Part shown: in pieces, positions 1 through 6,175 of the stretch
Position numbering within the stretch: position 1 is the stretch's first letter
Layout of the letters: each line of letters opens with the position of its first letter
Source: Candidatus Roizmanbacteria bacterium CG22_combo_CG10-13_8_21_14_all_34_12
GTDB lineage: Bacteria > Patescibacteriota > Microgenomatia > UBA1406 > GWC2-37-13
Assembly (NCBI GenBank): GCA_002786595.1
Contig: PCTC01000042.1
Location: 213-7,247 of the forward strand
DNA length: 7,035 nucleotides
Direction of reading: 5' to 3'
Position numbers and translations under genes: made by a program
The notes under the pieces: model-generated
Told to the model about the DNA's origin: nothing
The model's input: only the letters and a program-made list of their open reading frames with translations
Databases searched by the model: none

Positions 1-2058
1 AGGATTGATAACTAAATCATAGCTTCCCACAAATTCAGTGAATTTGGTGGCGTAGCCTTCTTTAAACCTGGTAAATCCGGCCCAGTCGTTTGATTGATCA
101 TAATTTGGCCCGAGCGAGCCCCACATATCAAATTTTTCTGCCCCTAATTTTTTTCCCAATTTGATCGCCTCCCACATCAGCAAATTTGAAGCCATTAAAT
201 TCCTGTATTCAATCGATGTTCCTCCATAAGGATAATAGAGAGTATTCTTGAAATAAAAAAGTTCGTAAGAGGCTAGAGGAACATCATTATAAAAAGCAAT
301 CAAAATATGAGCAATATTTTTTTTCATGCTTTCCCAAACGATCTGGTGATATTTGGGTGTGTGGCCAAAATATTTTTGTCGTTTACAGGTATCAAAATAT
401 AATTTTGAAAATATTTTAAAACCTTCTTCTGTCGACATCTCCTTAACAATCACACTTTTTTTTTCAGCTAAGCGAATATTATAACGGGTTTTGGAATGAA
501 ATGATTTGAGGAGGTCGTCTTCTGATTTAGTTAGATCAAGTGTTTGGGTCCAAGTAGGAAATAGCGGGTGTTTAGATTTTAATAAATTGTTCAATTGTTT
601 CATTGTTCCATTGTTGGATGACTTTAAAACATCTGATTCGATTTTAAAAAATATAATTTTATTTTTCTTACCATAATCATAAAGAAAATCAAAAACTTCT
701 TTTGTTGGAAAAACAGAACGTGGGAGATAACCAATCTTATAAGCAGGGACTAGGGAATAGTGACTAGGGACTAGTGAATGCAATGTAAGTGTAAAAACAC
801 TTTTACCATCAGACAAACGCAAAACCTCGACACCGGTTTTTTTGCGCGCTTCGCCCCATTCCCAAGTTTGGAGAGGATGAAGAGCGAATTTGTTGTATTC
901 TGACGGCGAAAAATCATCTGGGATTTTGTATAGGGTCTGACCCTCGGGGAGGGTCGGACCCTGTTTAATCACGTTCAGGGTTTCCTTTCCGCATTTTTCC
1001 CAGGAAAAATCTTTAATACGTTGTTTTCCCTTAGAAATCAATTCTTTTCTTAACTCATTATTATTATAAAGAGTTTTTAATTTTTCTAATAAATCATCAG
1101 AATTTTTTGGGTCGAAATACAAACTTGCGTCACCACCAATTTCTGGCAAGCTTGAAGTCATCGATAGAATTGTTGGGCAACCATAGTTCATTGCTTCAAG
1201 GACAGGAATGCCAAATCCTTCATAGAGCGATGGAAAAGTCAGACAAAAAGCATTTTTATAATACCAAATTAATTCTTCATCGGTTACATGGCCAGTGAAT
1301 ATAACTTTATTTTCCAAATCCATTGATTTCACTTTTTCGAATATACTTTGATATAACCAACCTTTTTTTCCAACGATTATCAGTTTAAAATCTTTGTTTG
1401 TTTGGATAAATTTGTTAAATGCTTCAACTAAAACATCGAGGTTTTTTCTCGGCTGAATTGTTCCCACAAAAAGAATAAAAGGATCTTTATTTTTTACTTT
1501 TGAATTTAAATTTTGACTTTTGTCTTTTGATTTTTGACTTAATTTCTCGTAACCATTATAAGTAATAGAAATTTTTCTTTCATCAACTCCATAGTTTTTA
1601 ACTATATCTTTTTTTGTTGTCTTGGAAACAGCAATAATTTGCGCTGCATTTTTGATTGAAAACTTTGTCCAGTTTTTAAGTTGCCACAAATCTTTCTTTG
1701 TAAAATCATCTGGAAAATAAAGATAAGCTAAATCATGAATAGTCACGACTTGAGGCACTGGACAAAAAAGAGGTAAATAATGAGCCGGAGAAAAGTACAC
1801 ATCGATATTTTTATGAAAATATAATTCTATTGGCAGATAAATTTGTGACCAAAGAAAGTTACCCTTAACAACTTTATATTTGAAGAATTCGTTTTCATTA
1901 GGAAGATCAAGTAATGGCGAATTTTTAAGATAAACGATAAAGCTGGTTTCGTGATTGGCGACTTGTGAAAAATATCTGAGAATATTTAAGGCATAAACGG
2001 AGACCCCGACTTTTTCCTCTACATTAGCTTCATTTCCATCAACTCCGATTCTAATCAT
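1..2058 (-). CDS. GT4 glycosyltransferase fused to FemAB-type aminoacyltransferase (3' end outside window)
   Basis: The frame is open from ATG at 2058 to the window edge: 686 codons, no stop. Residues 1-365 are a complete GT-B family 4 glycosyltransferase. The start MIRIGVDGNEAN is typical, THDLAYL follows at about 106-112, the second lobe opens with ILFVGTIQPRKNL (195-207), and the EX7E motif is intact (E280, E288 in YEGFGIPVLEAM). Residues 378-686 resemble FemAB/FemX proteins, which move amino acids from aminoacyl-tRNA onto peptidoglycan precursors. The signs are HPLQTWEWGEARKKTG (394-409), GYLPRS (443-448), YPYGGTS (609-615), KFDMWGS (642-648) and GFTRFKEGYATKFTEFVGSY (661-680). Judged by family length, only a short C-terminal tail is missing. 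The gene starts 7 bp after its neighbour's stop, with no clear ribosome site. An in-frame GTG at 972, about 10 nt after AAGGA, could start the FemAB half separately. Four repeat tracts interrupt loops and linkers. Domain calls are confident. The natural acceptor is unknown, and a real fusion needs protein-level confirmation. Confidence 0.88.
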   Translation of the reverse strand, partial: MIRIGVDGNEANVEEKVGVSVYALNILRYFSQVANHETSFIVYLKNSPLLDLPNENEFFKYKVVKGNFLWSQIYLPIELYFHKNIDVYFSPAHYLPLFCPVPQVVTIHDLAYLYFPDDFTKKDLWQLKNWTKFSIKNAAQIIAVSKTTKKDIVKNYGVDERKISITYNGYEKLSQKSKDKSQNLNSKVKNKDPFILFVGTIQPRKNLDVLVEAFNKFIQTNKDFKLIIVGKKGWLYQSIFEKVKSMDLENKVIFTGHVTDEELIWYYKNAFCLTFPSLYEGFGIPVLEAMNYGCPTILSMTSSLPEIGGDASLYFDPKNSDDLLEKLKTLYNNNELRKELISKGKQRIKDFSWEKCGKETLNVIKQGPTLPEGQTLYKIPDDFSPSEYNKFALHPLQTWEWGEARKKTGVEVLRLSDGKSVFTLTLHSLVPSHYSLVPAYKIGYLPRSVFPTKEVFDFLYDYGKKNKIIFFKIESDVLKSSNNGTMKQLNNLLKSKHPLFPTWTQTLDLTKSEDDLLKSFHSKTRYNIRLAEKKSVIVKEMSTEEGFKIFSKLYFDTCKRQKYFGHTPKYHQIVWESMKKNIAHILIAFYNDVPLASYELFYFKNTLYYPYGGTSIEYRNLMASNLLMWEAIKLGKKLGAEKFDMWGSLGPNYDQSNDWAGFTRFKEGYATKFTEFVGSYDLVINP
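586..617. repeat. 8-bp tandem repeat (ATTGTT+2 nt), four units, inside coding sequence
   Basis: The hexamer ATTGTT starts at 586, 594, 602 and 610, so its spacing is exactly 8 bp. The two bases after each hexamer vary (CA, TC, CC, GG). On the coding strand it gives the polar stretch NNGTMKQLNNLL (482-493) in the FemAB half, in a likely loop before the HPLFPTWTQTLDL strand. Reading the coding strand one base out of frame through the tract meets TAA shortly after it. The tract is direct sequence evidence; its origin is not known. Confidence 0.85.
745..777. repeat. Interspersed 9-bp direct repeat (AGGGACTAG) with 21-bp period
   Basis: AGGGACTAG occurs at 745-753 and again at 766-774. The spacer and tail are built from the same words (ACTAGGGA, ATAGTG, CTAGTGA). 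The 21-bp period is in frame and encodes SLVPSHYSLVP (428-438), a duplicated SLVP in a loop of the first FemAB domain, between TLTLH and the GYLPR motif. It reads as an inserted simple-repeat block rather than conserved family sequence. Confidence 0.75.
932..962. repeat. Double palindrome, REP-like hairpin at the GT4-FemAB junction
   Basis: Two 13-bp palindromes of form AGGGTCNGACCCT lie at 932-944 (N = T) and 950-962 (N = G), separated by CGGGG. Each has perfect 6-bp arms. Together they can also fold as one hairpin: 932-945 pairs with 949-962 with a single T-G mismatch, around a 3-nt GGG loop. The tract is very GC-rich in an AT-rich gene and encodes GPTLPEGQTL (367-376), exactly the linker between the two domains. 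No T-run follows on the transcribed strand, so it is not a standard terminator. It resembles a small dispersed palindromic repeat; copies elsewhere in the genome cannot be seen from here. Confidence 0.8.
1491..1538. repeat. 7-bp tandem repeat (TTTTGAC-like), about seven units, in the GT4 interlobe linker
   Basis: Four uninterrupted heptamers run from 1511 to 1538: TTTTGAC, TTTTGTC, TTTTGAT, TTTTGAC. They are preceded by TTTTTAC (1491), TTTTGAA (1498) and a shortened TTTAAA (1505). The coding strand gives a Lys/Ser/Asn/Gln-rich stretch (174-191, SQKSKDK...KVKNK) between the first lobe (ending ITYNGYEKL) and the second (starting DPFILFVGT). Both alternative frames run into TAA within the tract, so an uncompensated unit change would truncate the protein. 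Confidence 0.82.
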
Positions 2059-2065
2059 TAAGTTA

Positions 2066-3259
2066 TTATAAACTTTTATAAACAGTTTCAAGATCTTTAG
2101 CTGTTTGACTCCATTGATATTTTTCTTTAACAAGTTTGTAAGCATTGTTTCTTATTTTTTCATAAATATTTTTATTTGATAATAATTGTTTTATTTTTGA
2201 GACAAACTCTTTCGGATTATTAGAAATAACTACATTTATATTATTAGTAACATCCAATCCTTCTATTCCCGTTACTGATGAAATAACTGGCATTCCGGAA
2301 CCCATAGCCGCTAAAATTTTTAGTCTAGTTCCACCTGGTCCAAATATTGGGGCTATAAATAAAGAATTTTTTTTAAATAATTCTTTTACCTTATTAATGT
2401 CATCAGGCTCAATATTAACAATATTAATATTTTTATTTATTAAATTACCTAATTTTTTTGCATTTTGTCCAGCAATAACAACTTTAACCGAAGGTAACTC
2501 TTTAATCAGTTGCGGATATATTTTATTAATAATAAATTTGGCTGCTTCAACATTTTGTAACCAGAAAAAATTACCCTGAAAAAATATTGTTGGTGATTTT
2601 AAATCTTTTTTTCCTAATTTATCAATAATCATTTCGTCCCCTACACAGTTTGGAATAATTGATGTTTTTAATTTCGGTTCTTCATTTTTTATTAGTTTTT
2701 CGTCTGAAGAAGAAACTACAACAACAGCATTAGCTTTTTTCCAGTAAAATCTCTCCCAATATTTTAGTTTCATAATATCAATGTCAAAGTAGATAAAAAA
2801 TCTAAGGTAAAAAGGCAGAGAATTAACAAAGTGTTTATAAACTTTATATTCAATTGTTTGCTCAACCAAAACGGTCGGCACCTTGGTCTCAGGGATATGA
2901 GGCATTACATAAAATGTTTCCGCATGGATAACGTCAAATTTTTCTTGATAAAGTAATTTATTAATAATTGTTTTTGCTTCATCTGAATAATTTCTGACGA
3001 CAAGAAAAGGAGATGTTGAAAAGATAGTTTTAAAAATATTTTTGAATTGCCATGGGGAAGATGGTCTTTTACATAAATAAATTTTTTTACAATATTTTTT
3101 TAAGTAAGCTTCATATTTTTTTTCTTCATTATTTTTATATAAGGCCACTAGGGTAATTTCGTTATTTTGACTTAAATATTTGAGAAGATTATAAGTTCGT
3201 ATTTGCCCACCAGACGAAGGAGGATAGGGGACATAAGGAGTGACCATCAAAATTTTCAT
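2066..3259 (-). CDS. Family 4 (GT-B) glycosyltransferase with altered EX7E motif
   Basis: This 397-residue protein is full length for a GT4 enzyme, which moves a sugar from a nucleotide-sugar donor to a growing glycan on the cytoplasmic side of the membrane. The N-terminal lobe opens with MKILMVTPYVPYPPSSGGQI; the glycine-rich SGGQIR loop (16-21) is the usual acceptor-side signature. FDVIHAE follows at 108-114, and VVVVSSSDE (179-187) is the common strand before the interlobe linker. The C-terminal lobe starts near PTIFFQGN (223-230), with VVIAGQN (260-266), PGGTRLKIL (308-316) and MPVISS (323-328). In relatives of this subgroup I would expect KILEAM; here it reads KILAAM, so the donor-binding glutamate is A317 (codon GCG). 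The enzyme may therefore be weak or use a different residue. The start overlaps the upstream stop in an ATGA arrangement, implying translational coupling. The gene is strikingly AT-rich. Donor and linkage cannot be read from the sequence. Confidence 0.9.
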   Translation of the reverse strand: MKILMVTPYVPYPPSSGGQIRTYNLLKYLSQNNEITLVALYKNNEEKKYEAYLKKYCKKIYLCKRPSSPWQFKNIFKTIFSTSPFLVVRNYSDEAKTIINKLLYQEKFDVIHAETFYVMPHIPETKVPTVLVEQTIEYKVYKHFVNSLPFYLRFFIYFDIDIMKLKYWERFYWKKANAVVVVSSSDEKLIKNEEPKLKTSIIPNCVGDEMIIDKLGKKDLKSPTIFFQGNFFWLQNVEAAKFIINKIYPQLIKELPSVKVVIAGQNAKKLGNLINKNINIVNIEPDDINKVKELFKKNSLFIAPIFGPGGTRLKILAAMGSGMPVISSVTGIEGLDVTNNINVVISNNPKEFVSKIKQLLSNKNIYEKIRNNAYKLVKEKYQWSQTAKDLETVYKSL

Positions 3260-4695
3260 AATTTAAAGAGAGTGAATTTCTCATTTTCAAAAACTATATC
3301 GAAATCTGGTTTCATAATATTGATCTCACCCTCACTTGATGTAATTAAATATTTGTATCCTAATTTTTTCAGATCAATTGGGTCCCGAAAAATTGATGGG
3401 GCACCGCGTCGATCGCTCAAGTAAAGCAAAGTGGTATCACCTGTGCGATCTGTGACAATTTTATCATCAGGTTCAGTTAAACTACTAATTATATTAGCTT
3501 CTTGAACTAACTCTTGTGAATATATATAATAATCGGCAACCTTGAAATATGAAAAATAAAAAGAAAAAACAAAAATAGAAAAAACTAAAATCGAAACAAA
3601 AATTTGATTGATAAAATCTTTTTTGTGTTCAAAAACAAAATTTCCACCAAGACCGATCATGATAGCAAAAACAGGCAATATTAAAGTTTGATAATATTCA
3701 TGTTGGAGATTACCTCCCTGAAAAACAAATATATAAGCTAAAGCAGAAAAAACAAAACTGATTAGTAAATATTTTTTTTGTTTAATTATTATTCCTAAGA
3801 CAAAAAATAAAGTCAGATATCCACCTAAAATTAAATTGTTGATTCTTTCGAAAAATATCCAACGAAAAAATGAAGGCCTAAATAAAATACTTTTCAGTCC
3901 CTGAGCAGTGTTTGCTGAAGTAAATAACCAGTCAGAATAAGGAATCCCTTCCGGAAAATTTTTTATATACATTCTCCAATAAACTAAGGGAATTAAAGTG
4001 ATAATAAAATATAAATAAAAATCTAATTTTTTTATTAAATTTAATTTATATTTTCTATAAAAAAGAACAATAATTGGAAGTAAATAAAAAATTATTGTTG
4101 GTTTAATTAATAAGGCACAGGCAAAGAGGATGCTAGATGCTAGATGATAGATGATAGATTTAAACCCCTTTATTTTATATTCTGCGTTTAAGTAGAAAAA
4201 AAATATCGCAAGCATGGAAAAAGCCAAAGCAGTTGTCTCGGGTAAAATCACGCGTGAAAAAAATACAAAAAATGGAAAAATGGCATAGGTGAGTGAGCCA
4301 AATATAGCAGTTGTTCGACTACTTTCTTTTAGCGATAGATAATAGACTATGGAAATAATAATTAATGAAAAAATAATCGTTGTTAATCGGCCCCAAATTT
4401 CTATAGTAAAGACTGGAAAAGCTTTAAATAAAACAGCAATTATTGCGTTGTATATTGGAAACTCAACCATACGATATCCTTGCGGATTAATAATTCCCGA
4501 TTGGACATTAGATAGGTCATCGTACACAGGATGAAATAAGTCAATACCGTTTTTGACGTAATTTCGTGCAACAGCAGCCGTATCGGACTGACGCCATGAA
4601 TGAAGATCGGCCAGAGGTATATTAATTTTATATAGACGGAAGACGAAGGCAATTATTAAAACAAAAAAAAGAATGAAATAATCAAGCTTTTTCAT
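3256..4695 (-). CDS. GT39/ArnT-like polytopic membrane glycosyltransferase
   Basis: This 479-residue protein is dominated by hydrophobic segments, roughly at 6-20, 81-97, 103-121, 128-148, 153-169, 183-199, 200-213, 225-240, 288-304, 308-325, 337-351 and 362-384. A short extracytoplasmic C-terminal domain (about 395-479) follows. The first loop after the opening helix carries LADLHSWRQSDTAAVARNY (28-46). Its acidic and His/Arg/Gln residues are in the place where GT39 (PMT/ArnT) and related GT-C enzymes keep their catalytic Asp. Such enzymes take a sugar from a polyprenyl-phosphate donor and attach it to a lipid, glycan or protein outside the membrane. The start overlaps the ligase gene by 14 bp and the stop (TGA) overlaps the next GT4 start by 4 bp, so it is translated within the operon. 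A 7-bp tandem repeat encodes residues 180-189 (SIIYHLASSI), next to a transmembrane segment. The GT-C membrane glycosyltransferase call is firm. The exact family is likely but not proven, and the acceptor is unknown. Confidence 0.82.
   Translation of the reverse strand: MKKLDYFILFFVLIIAFVFRLYKINIPLADLHSWRQSDTAAVARNYVKNGIDLFHPVYDDLSNVQSGIINPQGYRMVEFPIYNAIIAVLFKAFPVFTIEIWGRLTTIIFSLIIISIVYYLSLKESSRTTAIFGSLTYAIFPFFVFFSRVILPETTALAFSMLAIFFFYLNAEYKIKGFKSIIYHLASSILFACALLIKPTIIFYLLPIIVLFYRKYKLNLIKKLDFYLYFIITLIPLVYWRMYIKNFPEGIPYSDWLFTSANTAQGLKSILFRPSFFRWIFFERINNLILGGYLTLFFVLGIIIKQKKYLLISFVFSALAYIFVFQGGNLQHEYYQTLILPVFAIMIGLGGNFVFEHKKDFINQIFVSILVFSIFVFSFYFSYFKVADYYIYSQELVQEANIISSLTEPDDKIVTDRTGDTTLLYLSDRRGAPSIFRDPIDLKKLGYKYLITSSEGEINIMKPDFDIVFENEKFTLFKL
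4129..4159. repeat. 7-bp tandem repeat (GATGMTA), four units, in the GT39 gene
   Basis: Four heptamers begin at 4129, 4136, 4143 and 4150, two as GATGCTA and then two as GATGATA, with a trailing GAT at 4157-4159. The coding strand reads SIIYHLASSI (180-189) at the start of a transmembrane segment. Reading one base out of frame meets TAG inside the tract. Perfect doublets make this the tract that looks most recently expanded. Confidence 0.85.
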
Positions 4696-6175
4696 ATTTT
4701 AATCCATAGTATCCAATGTATAATCCTGCCAGTGTCCAGAAAGTGTAGGCTACTTTAGAAGCTTCGAAAGCATCAATATAAGAAGCGTTTATAAAAAGTG
4801 CAAAAAATCCAAAAATAAATCCATATCCAATCAATTTTTCGCTAAAAGAAAGCTTGTTAACACCAACCCAAATCGTTTTTAAAATTAAAAACAGAATATT
4901 TAAGAAAGCAATTGTTCCCAATAAACCTAACTCCCCTAACCATCTGAAATAATCACCATCAGTTGCTTCAGTCAGCGATGATGGACCGGTTCCCAAAAGT
5001 GGATTCTTCTTAAAAGCGTCAATTGCCCTTGGCCACTCAACTTGAAGTCGGGTAGCTAAAGAAATATCTGAAACAACCGTATTGACCGGTCTTAGATTAG
5101 CTGATAAGCTAGCCATATATTTTTTTTCTTCCACTAAAGTAGATATTTCCCCCGAAATAGTAGCCTCTCTTGTTCTTTCCAAGACAACTTGGTTTCTAAA
5201 TGTATCTAAATTATCGCCTTTTGATTGATCTTTTAATTTGACATAAAAAGATCCGGCAGGAAGTTCTTTAGTTGTAATTGTTTGACCTATATAAACAGCA
5301 CCGGTTCTGTCATCAATTAAAATTCTTCTTACTTGAAATGTTTTTAAAAATCTTTTGGTTATCTCACCTGTTGTGAACATGAGCCCGGCTGTTAAAATTA
5401 AAACAAAAATCAGAAATTTAAATTTTCGTGTAAATAGCAAAAAGGCTACTGTAGCAACAAAATAAGCAATAAAAGACGATCGAGATGAAGTATAAAGAAG
5501 AATCAATAAAGCTCCAATAAATAAATAAAGATAAAAACTTCTTACCTTAGCAAAATAAAAAGAAAGAATCATAGGAATAGCCAAAACAAGATATATTGCC
5601 AAATCGTAATGACCACCAAAGGTTGCTGAGATTCTTGCATCAGGAGTAAGATATAAAATATAGCCTTTCGCATATTCAGGATTCATTGTTTGAACGGCTG
5701 GAAAATTCAAAAATTTTTGTCCAAGGCTATACAAAATTACTATTAAAACAGAAATAAAAAAATAAGAAATAACCTGGAAGAAATCCTTTTTTGTTTTAAT
5801 AACTGAGGAAGCGATAAAAAACATTATCATGTATTCTACCCGTCGTAATGAATGTAATAAGCCGAGGTGAGGCAACCTAATCAATTTTGTAATATAAGCA
5901 TTCCAAAGAAATGAAGCAAAAATCGCGACCAAAAACACAAAAAATGGCAGGATAAATTTCTTATTTAGTAAAACTTTTTTCCTCAAAAGCTGAATTAAAA
6001 ATATAAAAGCTAATATGGCCAGGTAAATATCATCAAATCGAACTGCGATATAAGTGTAGTCAACCATTTTAAGAGGAAGTTTAGGCCATAACGGAACAAA
6101 AAAAATAAAACCGATTAGTAAAATTTTAACCAAATTTTCGTCAAGTTGTTTAAACCAGTTTAAAAGCTTGCTCAT
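4682..6175 (-). CDS. O-antigen ligase/polymerase family membrane protein (Wzy/WaaL-like, Wzy_C)
   Basis: This 497-residue integral membrane protein has about a dozen predicted helices, with one large extracytoplasmic loop (about 270-412) before the last three. That is the layout of WaaL ligases, Wzy polymerases and PglL-type transferases, which move or polymerise undecaprenyl-linked glycans on the outer face of the membrane. The signature region is present: YTSSRSSFIAYF (228-239) with R232, then TRLQVEWPRAIDAFKKNPLL (375-394), GTGPSS (395-400) and WLGELGLLGTIAF (412-424). The His usually found in the WaaL 'HN' motif just before the E-x-G-xx-G segment is not there; the sequence reads TDGDYFRWLGE. 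It could therefore be a polymerase, or a ligase that does not use that His. The loop at about 285-365 reads like a small soluble insert domain rich in charged and beta-prone residues. The gene starts 26 bp inside the upstream GT2 gene and ends with TGA, overlapping the GT39 start. Family confidence is high; ligase versus polymerase is open. Confidence 0.85.
   Translation of the reverse strand: MSKLLNWFKQLDENLVKILLIGFIFFVPLWPKLPLKMVDYTYIAVRFDDIYLAILAFIFLIQLLRKKVLLNKKFILPFFVFLVAIFASFLWNAYITKLIRLPHLGLLHSLRRVEYMIMFFIASSVIKTKKDFFQVISYFFISVLIVILYSLGQKFLNFPAVQTMNPEYAKGYILYLTPDARISATFGGHYDLAIYLVLAIPMILSFYFAKVRSFYLYLFIGALLILLYTSSRSSFIAYFVATVAFLLFTRKFKFLIFVLILTAGLMFTTGEITKRFLKTFQVRRILIDDRTGAVYIGQTITTKELPAGSFYVKLKDQSKGDNLDTFRNQVVLERTREATISGEISTLVEEKKYMASLSANLRPVNTVVSDISLATRLQVEWPRAIDAFKKNPLLGTGPSSLTEATDGDYFRWLGELGLLGTIAFLNILFLILKTIWVGVNKLSFSEKLIGYGFIFGFFALFINASYIDAFEASKVAYTFWTLAGLYIGYYGLKYEKA

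Noticed and set aside
932..962. Hairpin as an intrinsic transcription terminator
   Set aside because: The stem is strong, but on the transcribed strand it is followed by a mixed sequence with no T-run, and it lies inside an open reading frame.
1107..1298. Plus-strand 63-codon reading frame
   Set aside because: It lies opposite conserved GT4 motifs of the fusion gene and has no recognisable protein features.
3203..3424. Plus-strand 73-codon frame across the GT4/GT39 junction
   Set aside because: It is antisense to two real genes and has no domain or start-site support.
3541..3602. A-rich tract as a low-complexity repeat or regulatory element
   Set aside because: It is explained by Phe-, Ile- and Val-rich codons of a transmembrane segment (about residues 362-384) and has no regular period.
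586..4159. CRISPR array
   Set aside because: The repeats are short, differ from one another, lack spacers of constant length and all lie in coding frames.
4440..4652. Minus-strand 70-codon reading frame overlapping the start of the GT39-like gene
   Set aside because: It is an alternative frame of sequence that encodes the conserved HSWRQ region in the main frame.
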